Notes: generated from the letters alone by a model not told the origin. Numbered from the stretch's first letter, positions 1 through 9,016 are shown. The stretch is DNA of 22,602 nt from Planctomycetes bacterium UBA7888 (GCA_002500505.1 DLRM01000065.1:1-22602); one strand, 5' to 3'. Numbers and translations are program-made.

Positions 1-17
1 TTGAGTCGGCAGATCGT

Positions 18-2489
18 ATGCCGGTAGAAATCACCACCCCAACGGAACTTCCCGAACCGAAACTCACGGAAAACGCAGTCAAAGTTCTTCAAAACCGTTA
101 TTTGAAGAAGGACAAGATTACCGGAGAGGTTATTGAGGAGCCCAAGGACATGTTTTGGCGCGTGGCAACTTCGGTTGCTGCTCCGGAATTTGAGATTGCT
201 CCTGAACAGGGCGAACGTTGGTCCCGTCGCTTCTACGAGTTGATGGCGAATGGGGTTTTCATGCCCAACAGCCCAACCCTTATGAACGCTGGACGGGAAA
301 TGGGCATGCTTTCGGCATGCTTTGTTTTGCCCGTGGAAGACAGCATTGATTCCATTTTTACAACCCTCAAGCACGTCGCCCTAATCCAAAAGTCTGGTGG
401 CGGCACGGGCTTTAGCTTCTCTCGCCTCCGCCCAGATGGAGACATTGTGGCTAGTTCCGGCGGCCAAACAAGCGGCCCCCTCTCTTTCATTGACGCCTAT
501 TCCGCCGGCACGGATGCCATTCAACAGGGTGCCTTCCGCCGCGGAGCCAATATGGGAGTCCTTCGTTGCGATCACCCCGATGTGGTGGAGTTCATTCAGG
601 CCAAGGATGACCTTAACCGTTGGACCAACTACAACGTCTCGATTGCCGTCACGAACGAGTGGATGCAAAGCGTTGTGGATAACCCCGAGGCCCCCATGGT
701 TGTGGCGAACCCGCGCAAGGGCCAAAAGGCCTGGTTGCAAAAAACAACTGGGCGCCGCGCAGCGACCCCCGATTACGAAGCCTTTGCGGCTGGAGAGCCC
801 AAAGCCGAGTCTGATTATTGGACTTACGGAGAGGTCATGGACCGTCTCATCCATTTCGCATGGAAGAATGGCGAGCCGGGGCTTTTGTTCCTGGACCGTG
901 CAAACGAAGACAACATGGTTCCCAATCTGGGTGAGCTGGAGTCCACCAACCCCTGTGGCGAACAATGGTTGCTGCCTTATTCCTCATGCAACTTGGGCTC
1001 CATCAACCTAGGTCGTTTTTACAACAAGGATGGAGCGGAAAGCTCTGACTGGGAAGATAAGTTCGACTGGGATGCTTTTGACTCCGTGGTGAGCGATTCC
1101 ATTCGTTTTCTGGACGACGTTGTCAGTATCAATAAATTCCCAATTGATGAAATCCGCGATCAGGCGAATCAAGAGCGCCGCATTGGCTTGGGAGTGATGG
1201 GTTTTGCCGACTTGCTCTACAAAATGGGAGTACGTTATGGCTCGGAGAAAAGTTTTGAGGTGGGCCGCAAGCTCTCCTCACGCCTTTTCGACCAGTCCGC
1301 ATTCGCTTCCGAGCAGTTAGTGAGTCAAGAAGGTCGAGAGGTCTATCTGGCGTGGGAAGGGTCTACGCCCCAAACAGAAGGAAGGGCTCAGCGCCGAAAC
1401 TCCCACCTCACCACGGTTGCGCCAACGGGCACCATTTCCATCATTGCAGGTTGTTCCGGCGGCATTGAGCCTCTTTTCTCTCTGGCTTTCCAACGCCAAG
1501 TAATGAAAGACGCCGATGGCACACCCGTCGTGATGAAAGAGGTCAACCCTGCCTTCCGCAAAGCGATGGAAAAAGAGGACTATGCGCCCGAAGAAATTGA
1601 CGCTGCCATTGATGTTGCCCTTTCCGAAGGAACTGTCGCTCATGCGGGCCTCAGCGAGGACCTGACCAATACCTTTGTGACCGCTCACGATGTTCAGCCT
1701 GCGGAGCACATTCAAATGCAAGGTGCCTGGCAGTCCAGTATTGACAATGCGGTCTCCAAGACAATCAACCTGCCGAATGAAAGCAATGAGAATGATGTCC
1801 GAACTGCGTACCTCCTCGCTTGGCGCGAAGGGTGCAAAGGGGTCACGGTTTACCGCGATGGTTGTCGAGAAATGCAGCCCATGGCTCTGAAGGAAAAGGA
1901 GAAGGCCCAAGCTGCCGCACCCGCACAAAGCGCAGATTTAGTCCCAAGCTCTCTCCCAGAAATCATGCCCTGTGTTCGGGTTCGCCAAATGACACCTTTC
2001 GGAAACATGCATGTCAAGATTTCGGTAGATCCCCACGAGGACCGCGAAATGGAGGTTTTCGCCCAGCTCGGGAAAGGTGGCGATGTTGCGAACTCCGACC
2101 TCGAGGCTATTTGTCGCATGCTTTCCTTGTTCCTACGTTGCGGAGGGCGCATGAGTATGGCACTGTCCCAACTTGAAGGCATCGGTTCCTCGCTGACAGT
2201 TCCGAGCAAAGACGGTCGCATCATGTCGCTTGCTGATGGCCTTGCTAAAGCACTTCACAAATTCCTTTCTACCAAGGAAACGCACGGTTTGAAGTCTATC
2301 CTGCTCGGCGAGGTGGACCCAGCCAGCACTCCTCTGGTAAATGGCCAACCCGTTCCGGCCCCAAACGGAAATCGAATCGGAACGGGTACCGGCGGAGCCT
2401 TTAAGGTGAAATGCCCTGCTTGTGAAGGTGTCTTGGCCTTCGAGGAAGGTTGCTGTAAGTGTTATGGCTGTGGCTATAGCCAGTGCTGA
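18..2489 (+). CDS. nrdJ: Adenosylcobalamin-dependent (class II) ribonucleotide reductase
   Basis: Reduces ribonucleotides to deoxyribonucleotides in the cytoplasm, using a cobalamin-generated thiyl radical and no NrdB partner. The 823-residue protein has the class II layout: N-terminal and (beta/alpha)10 barrel region to about residue 630, a TSCPD domain around 655-755, and a Cys-rich C-terminal tail with repeated CxxC pairs (799-823). Visible catalytic residues are Cys101 (ACFVLP), the NPCGE motif with Asn311, Cys313 and Glu315, and Cys324 (SSCNLGS). The tail cysteines probably carry reducing equivalents to the active site or bind zinc. No in-frame stop lies between the window edge and the ATG at 18, so a start farther upstream cannot be excluded. 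The downstream gene is convergent. The family assignment is firm; the gene symbol follows family convention. Confidence 0.96.
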   Translation: MPVEITTPTELPEPKLTENAVKVLQNRYLKKDKITGEVIEEPKDMFWRVATSVAAPEFEIAPEQGERWSRRFYELMANGVFMPNSPTLMNAGREMGMLSACFVLPVEDSIDSIFTTLKHVALIQKSGGGTGFSFSRLRPDGDIVASSGGQTSGPLSFIDAYSAGTDAIQQGAFRRGANMGVLRCDHPDVVEFIQAKDDLNRWTNYNVSIAVTNEWMQSVVDNPEAPMVVANPRKGQKAWLQKTTGRRAATPDYEAFAAGEPKAESDYWTYGEVMDRLIHFAWKNGEPGLLFLDRANEDNMVPNLGELESTNPCGEQWLLPYSSCNLGSINLGRFYNKDGAESSDWEDKFDWDAFDSVVSDSIRFLDDVVSINKFPIDEIRDQANQERRIGLGVMGFADLLYKMGVRYGSEKSFEVGRKLSSRLFDQSAFASEQLVSQEGREVYLAWEGSTPQTEGRAQRRNSHLTTVAPTGTISIIAGCSGGIEPLFSLAFQRQVMKDADGTPVVMKEVNPAFRKAMEKEDYAPEEIDAAIDVALSEGTVAHAGLSEDLTNTFVTAHDVQPAEHIQMQGAWQSSIDNAVSKTINLPNESNENDVRTAYLLAWREGCKGVTVYRDGCREMQPMALKEKEKAQAAAPAQSADLVPSSLPEIMPCVRVRQMTPFGNMHVKISVDPHEDREMEVFAQLGKGGDVANSDLEAICRMLSLFLRCGGRMSMALSQLEGIGSSLTVPSKDGRIMSLADGLAKALHKFLSTKETHGLKSILLGEVDPASTPLVNGQPVPAPNGNRIGTGTGGAFKVKCPACEGVLAFEEGCCKCYGCGYSQC

Positions 2490-2503
2490 TAGAAATCAGC
2501 ACT
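2482..2503. terminator. Perfect hairpin between convergent nrdJ and cysteine desulfurase genes
   Basis: AGTGCTGAT and ATCAGCACT form a perfect 9-bp stem with the loop AGAA. It overlaps the nrdJ stop codon and lies just before the stop of the opposing gene (2509). A 12-bp palindrome, TGGCTATAGCCA (2471-2482), abuts it. There is no T-tract on either strand, so it is not a canonical intrinsic terminator. Its position between two convergent stops suggests bidirectional termination or 3'-end protection. Confidence 0.5.
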
Positions 2504-2508
2504 CCTGT

Positions 2509-3648
2509 TTAAGAGGAAAGAGCTTGTGCCACACGGTGCAGGCTCTCTTCGCTTTCAGTGCCATCCAAAGAAAAGCGGAGGACCGAATTGCGAAGACTTG
2601 AATCCAGGGAAATCGCTTCCAGAACCGGAGATTCTTCACTTCCATGAGCCGAGCAAGCCGAGCCGCTTCCACATAAGATTCCCAGAGCTTCCAACTGGTG
2701 TAGGAGTGGTTCAGCGGGTTGATTCGGAAAGGCAAGAGTCAGAATTGAGCCTTGGATTTCGGCCTCTTCGCTTGGCCCAAGCACAACCACATCAGGTCGC
2801 ACCCCCTGGATGGAAGTAAGTAGCCTCTGCCGGCGGTCAAAATAAGCTCTGGGGTCCGCTTGGAGCAGTCGGTTGCGGTATTGGGCAGCAACAGCAAAGG
2901 CGGCTGCGCCGGCAACATTTTCAGTTCCAGAACGAAGTCCGCCTTCATGTCCGCCACCGAGGAAAAAGGGGAAGGGCCTAGGGGAGCCTTCTCGCAAGAA
3001 CAGACCTGCGCAACCGCGAACCCCGCCAATTTTGTGGGCGGCGACCGCAATGGAGTCGGCATCGAGTTCGTCAAAGCTCTCTGGCCGCTTTCCAGCAGCC
3101 TGCACAGCGTCCACATGAAAGAGGGCACGTGGGCAAGCTTGGCGAACGAGCTGGACGAGTTGTGGGATGGGGTTGAGCCCTCCAAGTTCGTTATTAGCCC
3201 ATTGGACGGCGACTACAACGACATCCTCATCCAGCAAGGGTTCCATCGCATCGGGCCGAATGATTCCGGACGAGTCCACTGGAATAGCCTCGACCTGGAA
3301 GCCCTCCTGGCGAAGAGCAAGGGCGGATTCCCGGACGGCTGGGTGCTCCGCTTCCCCAAAGAGCACTTTTGCCGGGCCATCAGTTTTTTGGCAGCGAGCA
3401 AGCCCTTGGACCCCAAGGTGATCGGCCTCCGTGCCAGTTCCGGTCAAAACGAGAGAGTATTGATTTGCACCAAAGGCTTGCAGGAGCGCATTTTTTGATT
3501 GCCGTAAAGCCCGCCCTGCCTGGGCGCCTGGCTCATGCAGGGAGCCTGGATTCGCAAAATCTTTCGTAGATGAATCTGCAAAAGCGGCAACGGCCTCCGG
3601 CAGGGGTGGGGCGGTTGCGGCATGGTCCAGGTAGAGAGGGGAACTCAT
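2509..3648 (-). CDS. Cysteine desulfurase (class V aminotransferase, NifS/IscS family)
   Basis: PLP enzyme that removes sulfur from cysteine as an enzyme-bound persulfide for Fe-S clusters or tRNA thiolation. The 379-residue length fits the family. Visible features are the N-terminal YLDHAATAP motif, EHPAV with His102, the HVDAVQAAGK segment with the PLP-contacting Asp180, the Schiff-base lysine Lys206 (AAHKIGG), RSGTENV at 239-245, and the mobile-loop cysteine Cys332 in GSGSACSAHG. The usual SGATESNN phosphate-binding stretch reads TGTGTEADH, so this is a divergent member. No scaffold (IscU, SufU) or regulator is adjacent, which leaves the acceptor unknown. The ATG at 3648 is divergent from the pepP-like gene, 41 bp away. 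No clear Shine-Dalgarno precedes it; a CAGAAT hexamer lies 8 nt upstream. Confidence 0.93.
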   Translation of the reverse strand: MSSPLYLDHAATAPPLPEAVAAFADSSTKDFANPGSLHEPGAQAGRALRQSKNALLQAFGANQYSLVLTGTGTEADHLGVQGLARCQKTDGPAKVLFGEAEHPAVRESALALRQEGFQVEAIPVDSSGIIRPDAMEPLLDEDVVVVAVQWANNELGGLNPIPQLVQLVRQACPRALFHVDAVQAAGKRPESFDELDADSIAVAAHKIGGVRGCAGLFLREGSPRPFPFFLGGGHEGGLRSGTENVAGAAAFAVAAQYRNRLLQADPRAYFDRRQRLLTSIQGVRPDVVVLGPSEEAEIQGSILTLAFPNQPAEPLLHQLEALGILCGSGSACSAHGSEESPVLEAISLDSSLRNSVLRFSLDGTESEESLHRVAQALSS

Positions 3649-3656
3649 TCCCTCAT

Positions 3657-3662
3657 ATTCTG
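3657..3662 (-). promoter_or_regulatory. -10-like hexamer CAGAAT for the cysteine desulfurase gene
   Basis: On the minus strand CAGAAT lies 8 nt before the ATG at 3648. Spacing and sequence match the hexamers before other starts in this window, which suggests a leaderless or nearly leaderless transcript. I see no convincing -35 box. Confidence 0.35.
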
Positions 3663-3674
3663 CCCTCGTCCTCG

Positions 3675-3689
3675 TAGAATCGCGAAGAC
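3675..3689 (+). promoter_or_regulatory. -10-like TAGAAT with 9-nt spacer to the aminopeptidase ATG
   Basis: TAGAAT at 3675-3680 is followed by nine bases containing CGAAG and then ATG at 3690. The same arrangement (TAGAAT, nine bases with CGAAG, ATG) precedes ispG at 15237. Transcription starting about 7 nt after the hexamer would leave a leader of 0-3 nt. No Shine-Dalgarno or clear -35 element is visible. Confidence 0.45.
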
Positions 3690-5123
3690 ATGTTCACTTC
3701 CTTGCGCCTCCGTCCTCTTCTTTCCGTCCTCGCATTTCTCCTTTTTGCTTGTGGTGGTGAAGAGGCCCAAGTTTCCGATGGCGGAAATACGAGTCTCAAG
3801 GCTTCAACCCCCGAGGGTGGTCGCGGTCAGGGCCTGTTCAATAAAGAATGGCACACAGCGCGCCGGGAACTTCTGATGGAGAAAGTTGGGAAAGGAGTCA
3901 TTGTTCTTCGGGGCGCACCCACCCTGAACGACTATCGAGAGTTTCGACAGGACAACAATTTTTGGTATTTGACCGGGATTACAACTCCCAATGCTGCCCT
4001 GATTATGGTGCCAGAAGCTAAGGAAACTTTCCTGCTTGTTCCACCAGTGGATCCTCGCATGGAAGTATGGAGTGGAGATTTGATTGATCCTTCTGAAGCC
4101 CAAGAAATTACTGGAATCAAGCGGTGTATGCCTATCGGGAAATTGTCACGGTCTGGAAATTGGGACGGTCTTGAAAAAGCGATTCGCAAAGCTCTCCAGC
4201 TCTCAAGCGAAAGGTTGATTTATATTCAAGAACAACCAGCCGAGAATTGGATGATGAGTCGGGACAACCTAATGTCCGCTGCTCGCTCTCAGGCGCGCGA
4301 CCCATGGGATGGTCGTAATACTCGTGGTCGCCAGTTCAAAGAAAAATTGAAAGAGGTTATTGAAGATGTAAAAGTAAAAGATCTCACTGAGCTGCTTGAC
4401 GCCATGCGGATTATTAAAACTCCTGAAGAGGCTGAGGCAATGCGACGCGCCTGTGCTATTAGCGGTATTGCTCATGTGAACGCCATGCAGGACACACAAC
4501 TTGGTGCCTTTGAGTGGGAAATGGCTGCTCAGATGACGGGAGACTTCTTGGCTGAAGGCGCTATGGGCCCTGGTTATGCACCTATCGTGGGCACGGGGCC
4601 GAATTCCTGCATTCTTCATTACAATGCAAATAGCCGCAAACTGACTGATGGCGATATCGTCATGATTGATTATGGTGCTGAGTTCAATCATTTTGTCGCT
4701 GATGTGTCACGAACTTGGCCAGCGGGCCCAAAGTTTACCGAGCGTCAGGCCGAAATTTACCAGGCTGTTTATGATGCTCAAGAGGCTGCCTTTAAGCAGT
4801 GCAAGCCAGGCAGTAGTCTCCGCGAAGTCCATCGTGCTGCGTATGCGGTTCTCAAGGAACGGGGATTTGCGAAAGCCTTTCCTCACGGTACGAGCCACTG
4901 GTTGGGAATGGCAACCCACGATGTAGGTGCCCCCTTCGCCAAGTTTGAACCCGGTGCTGCTTTTACTGTTGAGCCAGGGGTTTATTTAAATGACGAAGAA
5001 ATTGGCGTTCGCCTCGAAGACGTTGTTTTGATTACCGAAGACGGCTATGAACTTCTAACTGCTGGAATTCCAAGAAAACTAGACGAAGTTGAAGCCCTTC
5101 GAGCACGAGCCCTAGGTAAGTAA
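3690..5123 (+). CDS. Xaa-Pro aminopeptidase P (M24B), predicted lipoprotein
   Basis: Metallopeptidase that releases the N-terminal residue before proline. The 477-residue chain starts with a signal peptide and lipobox LLFAC (Cys21), so the enzyme is probably membrane-anchored outside the cytoplasm, whereas E. coli PepP is cytosolic. An aminopeptidase-P N-terminal domain (about 50-200) is followed by the pita-bread catalytic domain (about 240-470). The dinuclear metal ligands are all present: Asp327 (MIDYGAEF), Asp338 (ADVSRTWP), His403 (HGTSHWLG), Glu428 (TVEPGVYL) and Glu443 (VRLEDV); His410 in HDVG is also kept. It is first in a co-directional run with the sulfatase-like gene 3 bp downstream, so co-transcription is likely. 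Family is secure; the periplasmic location is an inference from the lipobox. Confidence 0.93.
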   Translation: MFTSLRLRPLLSVLAFLLFACGGEEAQVSDGGNTSLKASTPEGGRGQGLFNKEWHTARRELLMEKVGKGVIVLRGAPTLNDYREFRQDNNFWYLTGITTPNAALIMVPEAKETFLLVPPVDPRMEVWSGDLIDPSEAQEITGIKRCMPIGKLSRSGNWDGLEKAIRKALQLSSERLIYIQEQPAENWMMSRDNLMSAARSQARDPWDGRNTRGRQFKEKLKEVIEDVKVKDLTELLDAMRIIKTPEEAEAMRRACAISGIAHVNAMQDTQLGAFEWEMAAQMTGDFLAEGAMGPGYAPIVGTGPNSCILHYNANSRKLTDGDIVMIDYGAEFNHFVADVSRTWPAGPKFTERQAEIYQAVYDAQEAAFKQCKPGSSLREVHRAAYAVLKERGFAKAFPHGTSHWLGMATHDVGAPFAKFEPGAAFTVEPGVYLNDEEIGVRLEDVVLITEDGYELLTAGIPRKLDEVEALRARALGK

Positions 5124-5126
5124 GAC

Positions 5127-6980
5127 ATGATGAAGTATTTGATCGCAGCCTTCGGAGGGTGCCTGGTTCCTGGACTCATCCATGCCGGCATGGGTTGGGG
5201 TTGGGATGCGATAGAACCCATGTTGCGTGACCGAATTTTTGCGGTCTTTATTGGGAATCTGTTCCTTAGTTCCCTTTTTGGGCTTTGGTGTATGTTGAGA
5301 AAACACTCTGTTTCAACATCCTTTTTTGCGGGAGCTGCAGTGGGCATTTCGGGCGCTTGCTTTACGCCATGGCTTGGCGTTCCCGTCCTTCTTTGCTTTC
5401 TTATGCTCGCAATTAAAGTTGGAAAAGAAACCATATTGTCAGATTGGCATTATTGGGTCTTAGGCACTTCTGCATTGGCAACCCCGATTCTTTCCGTTCT
5501 GTCTCCGGTCCCCTACACCCCTCTTCCTACCTTTCCCGGTCCGGCCCTCCCTTCTTATTCGGGCAACTTGCCATCTCCAGAGGGGCCAGACATTGTCCTT
5601 GTCGTGGCCGACACACTTAGAGCGGATGCGATATTGAGCCGAGAAGTCAATACGCCTAGCTTGGACCAATTGCGCACTAATGGAATGTGGGCAAATCATG
5701 CCGTTGCTCCATGTAATCAAACTATTCCAAGTCACTTATCTTTGCTTACAGGCCTGACGCCGGAAAAGATTGGGATGCGGAGCAATTTGTCTGGATGGCC
5801 ATCCAAGGAATTGTTGGAAAAAGAATGGGGAATGGTTTCGTTGGCTAGTCGGTTTCAAAACGCTGGCTGGCGCACCGCGGCTGTCGTTGCCAACAGTCTT
5901 TTGTCAAAACCTGCGGAAGGGGGACTGCGGCCTGATGACGGCTTTGAAGTCTGGGACGGGATTAAGCGCGAGGATTCATGGATGCCCTTTTTGGGTTGGA
6001 AAGAAGCCCGCACTTGGTTTGGGTGGCTCACTCCGCCGGGAGTCGTGACCCAAACAGCCAATTTGTTATGTCACTTCTTTCTTCTCCCCTCTCAGCTTCG
6101 GTTTGGAAGGGCCCATCTCAATGATGGACCCGAAACTACGATGCGCTTACTTGCATTGCATCAGCAATTGGTTAAAGAAGATCGACCCTTTTTCCTGTTT
6201 GCCAATTTCATGGATGTTCACGCCCCTTACTTGCCGCCGGGAGAAATGAATCCTGTTCGGGAATTTGACCTGCGGGACTCTTTACGAAAGATTGGTGAGT
6301 CCGGCGAAGAGAATTTGGAAATATCTGCGGAACTCCAAAGACTTTATCTTCTTGAGTTAGAAGAGCTAGACCGTCATATCGGAAGAATTGTCAACGAGCT
6401 AGAGTCTACAGGGCGTCCATTTATTTTGTTTCTCACTGGAGACCATGGTGAGCTTTTTGGACAGCATGGTTTTGTTGAACACTCGTCTTCTTTGTTGGAG
6501 GGAGAGCTCCAAGTCCCATTTATTTTCTATGGACAGAACATTCCGAAAGGTGAATCTTTGCATGGTGACATTAGTCTTATTGATGGCACGCGAACGCTCT
6601 GTGAGCTTGCGGGTTTGGACACATCTTCGCTAGACGGCCGAAATGTTCGGGACGCCCAAGTTGGCGTCCGCCCCCCTCTGCTTTCCTTTATGCAGGGAGC
6701 TTGTTCGATGAAGCAGGGAACATGGAAAGCAGTTTTTAAGTTGAACCAGGAAATCGTTCCTTCAGAAATTATTTCGGTTACTTTGTTCGATTTGAAGTCA
6801 GATCCAAGTGAGGCTCACAATGTGGCAAATGAAAACCCAGAAGTGGTGGAGTCGCTCACGGCGGCCCTCAAAGAGAGACTTAAGAAAGACATTTTTCCCG
6901 AGCTTGGAGTGCGCGAATTAACTTGGCGCGAACAACGAATGTTGGAGGGTATGGGCTATAAAGAAGAAGAAGAGGAATGA
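5127..6980 (+). CDS. Membrane-anchored sulfatase/phosphotransferase-superfamily enzyme with Thr at the nucleophile position
   Basis: Alkaline-phosphatase-superfamily protein of 617 residues. About four N-terminal hydrophobic segments (4-22, 36-57, 64-96, 108-126) lead into a periplasmic catalytic domain from about residue 154. Metal-site motifs are visible: VVADTLRAD (Asp162), FMDVHAPY (363-368) and TGDHGE (438-442). At the position of the formylglycine Cys in CxPSR, this protein has QTIPSH, with Thr199. Known Thr enzymes of this fold, such as LtaS, are phosphoglycerol transferases, so a phosphotransferase or phosphoesterase role is at least as likely as sulfate ester hydrolysis. The C-terminus reads MGY followed by KEEEEE. 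Its stop overlaps the next ATG (ATGA), which couples it to the GT-C/TPR gene. The substrate is unknown. Confidence 0.88.
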   Translation: MMKYLIAAFGGCLVPGLIHAGMGWGWDAIEPMLRDRIFAVFIGNLFLSSLFGLWCMLRKHSVSTSFFAGAAVGISGACFTPWLGVPVLLCFLMLAIKVGKETILSDWHYWVLGTSALATPILSVLSPVPYTPLPTFPGPALPSYSGNLPSPEGPDIVLVVADTLRADAILSREVNTPSLDQLRTNGMWANHAVAPCNQTIPSHLSLLTGLTPEKIGMRSNLSGWPSKELLEKEWGMVSLASRFQNAGWRTAAVVANSLLSKPAEGGLRPDDGFEVWDGIKREDSWMPFLGWKEARTWFGWLTPPGVVTQTANLLCHFFLLPSQLRFGRAHLNDGPETTMRLLALHQQLVKEDRPFFLFANFMDVHAPYLPPGEMNPVREFDLRDSLRKIGESGEENLEISAELQRLYLLELEELDRHIGRIVNELESTGRPFILFLTGDHGELFGQHGFVEHSSSLLEGELQVPFIFYGQNIPKGESLHGDISLIDGTRTLCELAGLDTSSLDGRNVRDAQVGVRPPLLSFMQGACSMKQGTWKAVFKLNQEIVPSEIISVTLFDLKSDPSEAHNVANENPEVVESLTAALKERLKKDIFPELGVRELTWREQRMLEGMGYKEEEEE

Positions 6981-9013
6981 AAAAAGCAGCAGAAATCCAA
7001 ACTGAAGGTCACGCTAAGAAAAATTGGAAGGATGCACTCCTTCTAGTCCTCCTTTGTTTTTTGGCATTCTCTTCGGCCCTTCCGAATGAATGGATTTGGG
7101 ATGACAATGACTATGTAATTGAAAACCAAGTTCTTACCCAGGAAGGCGGGCTTCAGAAGATTTGGACGGATCGCCAGTCCATTCCACAATGGTACCCCTT
7201 GGTGCACACGACTTTCTGGTTGGAGCGCCGACTTTGGGGTTCCACGAAGGATGGGGGGCCAAACCCCTTTGGCTTCCATTTTGACAACGTCTTGCTACAT
7301 GCTTTGACCGGAGTAGTTTTGTGGCGTTTGTTGCGTCGCCTTAGGCTTAAAGGCGCATGGTTTTTGGCCGCTCTTTTTATGTTGCATCCAGTTACGGTTG
7401 AATCCGTCGCATGGGTTACTGAGAGAAAGAATGTGCTTTCATTGTTGTTGGCCTTAGGATCCGCCAACGCCTATTGGAGTTGGGCGGACAAGCGAAAGGC
7501 CCCGTCCTTGCTTTTGTCTATCTTCCTCTTTGGCGGCGCACTTTTAAGCAAAACAGTTGTCGCATCTCTTCCGGCAGTCTTGATTCTTTTGCTCTGGTGG
7601 AAGAAGAAGCCGATGGATTTTCGAGTTTGGTCGCCTTTGCTGGGTATGCTCCTTGTGGGCGGCTGGCTTGGTTGGCAAACCGCCGTAGACGAAATGCAGC
7701 ATGTGGGCGCAAAGGGCACGGCGTGGGATTATGATTTTGTCGAAAGAACTTTGATTGCTGGTCGCATCCTTTGGTCCTATGCCGCAACTTTGTGCTTCCC
7801 TTTCAAGCTGACCTTCATCTACCCCCGATGGGAAATCGATGCGAGTCTTTGGTGGCAATATCTTTGGCCAATAGGCGCTCTTTTGACCTTGGTTTACGCT
7901 GGCAAAGCAGTTCGAAAACAAGGCCGAGGCCCTCTGGCAGCTCTCCTTATTTTTGGCGGCGTTTTGTTTCCTGCTTTGGGATACCTGAACGTTTATCCTC
8001 ATCAATACTCCTTTGTGGCCGATCATTTCCAGCACCACGCTGCCCCAGCACTGCTAATTCTGATTGGTTCTTTTCTCGCCGGGAAAAAGTGGTTCCGCCC
8101 TTCTTCCGAAGCCCCTCTTGATGGCCCCATTGCAGGCAAACACCCAAGCCGGACTCTTTTCTGTTGGGGAGCCCTTCTATTTTTCTTGGCTTACTCCTCC
8201 TTTTCGCAGGGGAGGGTCTATCAAAACGAAAAAGTGCTTTGGCTTGATGTCATTGAAAAGAATCCGTCAGCATCTATTGCCTATAACAACCTTGGACTTA
8301 TCGCTCACAAGGAAGGCGATGTCCAAAAAGCAATGGGGCGTTTCCGTCAGGCAATTGAAACGAAGACCTCAAACTCGCAAGCCTTGAACAACTTGGGCCA
8401 ACTTTTGCTTCAAGGCGCAGGAGAGAAAAAACCTTATGAGCGCGACGCGGCCATGGAGGAGGCGAGAGGATATTTAGAGCAAGCAATTCAAGCAACCCCA
8501 GTTTACGTTAAGCCTCACGTAAATCTGGGAGACTATTGGCGGATTCGCGGGGAGATTGAGAAGAGTGGCCCTCATGCAAGAAAGGCGCTGGAGTATTACC
8601 AAAAAGCCAACAAACTCAATGAGGCTGGCCCGATCCCTTTTGTGAGTCTCACGATTGGGCGTTTGCTGGCCGGCCTCGGTCAGGAAGAGCAGGCTGTGAG
8701 CGAATTCGAGCGCGCGCGTTCAGCGAGAGGGTCGAGAATTTCTGCAAGCTTAGCTCTTATTTGGCTTCACGCCACGCACAAAAACCCTGCGGTTCGAAAT
8801 CCTTCTCGAGCGGTTCAACTTGCCAAGGGTTTGATTGAAGGCGGCGGTGGCGCCTCGTGGAAAGTTCTCAATGCCGCTGCCGCAGCTTACGCTTCGGCTG
8901 GGAATAAAGAAAAGGCTCGAGAGCTTGCAAAGCGCGCAATATTTATTGCTATGGAGCAAAAAGAAGACAAGGCTTCCGGTCAAATCCGAAAGCGATTGGA
9001 TTCCTACCGCTAA
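6977..9013 (+). CDS. TMTC-like multi-pass GT-C glycosyltransferase-type protein with C-terminal TPR repeats
   Basis: 678 residues. The N-terminal half is polytopic (first helix about 19-35), and its first external loop carries WDDNDYV (Asp42/Asp43), the acidic pair expected of GT-C enzymes that use lipid-linked sugars. The segment HPVTVESVAWVTERKNVLS (137-155) is characteristic of the TMTC/DUF1736 family; the eukaryotic TMTC proteins are protein O-mannosyltransferases. From about residue 415 at least three TPR units follow (for example SIAYNNLGLIAHKEG and SQALNNLGQLL). I infer transfer of a sugar to an envelope protein or glycan, with the TPRs recognising the acceptor; bacterial members are largely uncharacterised. 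The ATG overlaps the preceding stop by four bases, with GAGGA just upstream, which indicates translational coupling. It converges on recD2, leaving 3 bp between stops. Confidence 0.85.
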   Translation: MKKAAEIQTEGHAKKNWKDALLLVLLCFLAFSSALPNEWIWDDNDYVIENQVLTQEGGLQKIWTDRQSIPQWYPLVHTTFWLERRLWGSTKDGGPNPFGFHFDNVLLHALTGVVLWRLLRRLRLKGAWFLAALFMLHPVTVESVAWVTERKNVLSLLLALGSANAYWSWADKRKAPSLLLSIFLFGGALLSKTVVASLPAVLILLLWWKKKPMDFRVWSPLLGMLLVGGWLGWQTAVDEMQHVGAKGTAWDYDFVERTLIAGRILWSYAATLCFPFKLTFIYPRWEIDASLWWQYLWPIGALLTLVYAGKAVRKQGRGPLAALLIFGGVLFPALGYLNVYPHQYSFVADHFQHHAAPALLILIGSFLAGKKWFRPSSEAPLDGPIAGKHPSRTLFCWGALLFFLAYSSFSQGRVYQNEKVLWLDVIEKNPSASIAYNNLGLIAHKEGDVQKAMGRFRQAIETKTSNSQALNNLGQLLLQGAGEKKPYERDAAMEEARGYLEQAIQATPVYVKPHVNLGDYWRIRGEIEKSGPHARKALEYYQKANKLNEAGPIPFVSLTIGRLLAGLGQEEQAVSEFERARSARGSRISASLALIWLHATHKNPAVRNPSRAVQLAKGLIEGGGGASWKVLNAAAAAYASAGNKEKARELAKRAIFIAMEQKEDKASGQIRKRLDSYR

Positions 9014-9016
9014 ATA

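Noticed and set aside
381..965. Long frames on both strands inside nrdJ
   Set aside because: They overlap conserved reductase sequence completely and carry no motif of their own.
2860..3498. Long plus-strand open frame opposite the cysteine desulfurase gene
   Set aside because: The minus strand holds a full set of desulfurase motifs; the plus frame is an antisense shadow with no recognisable domain.
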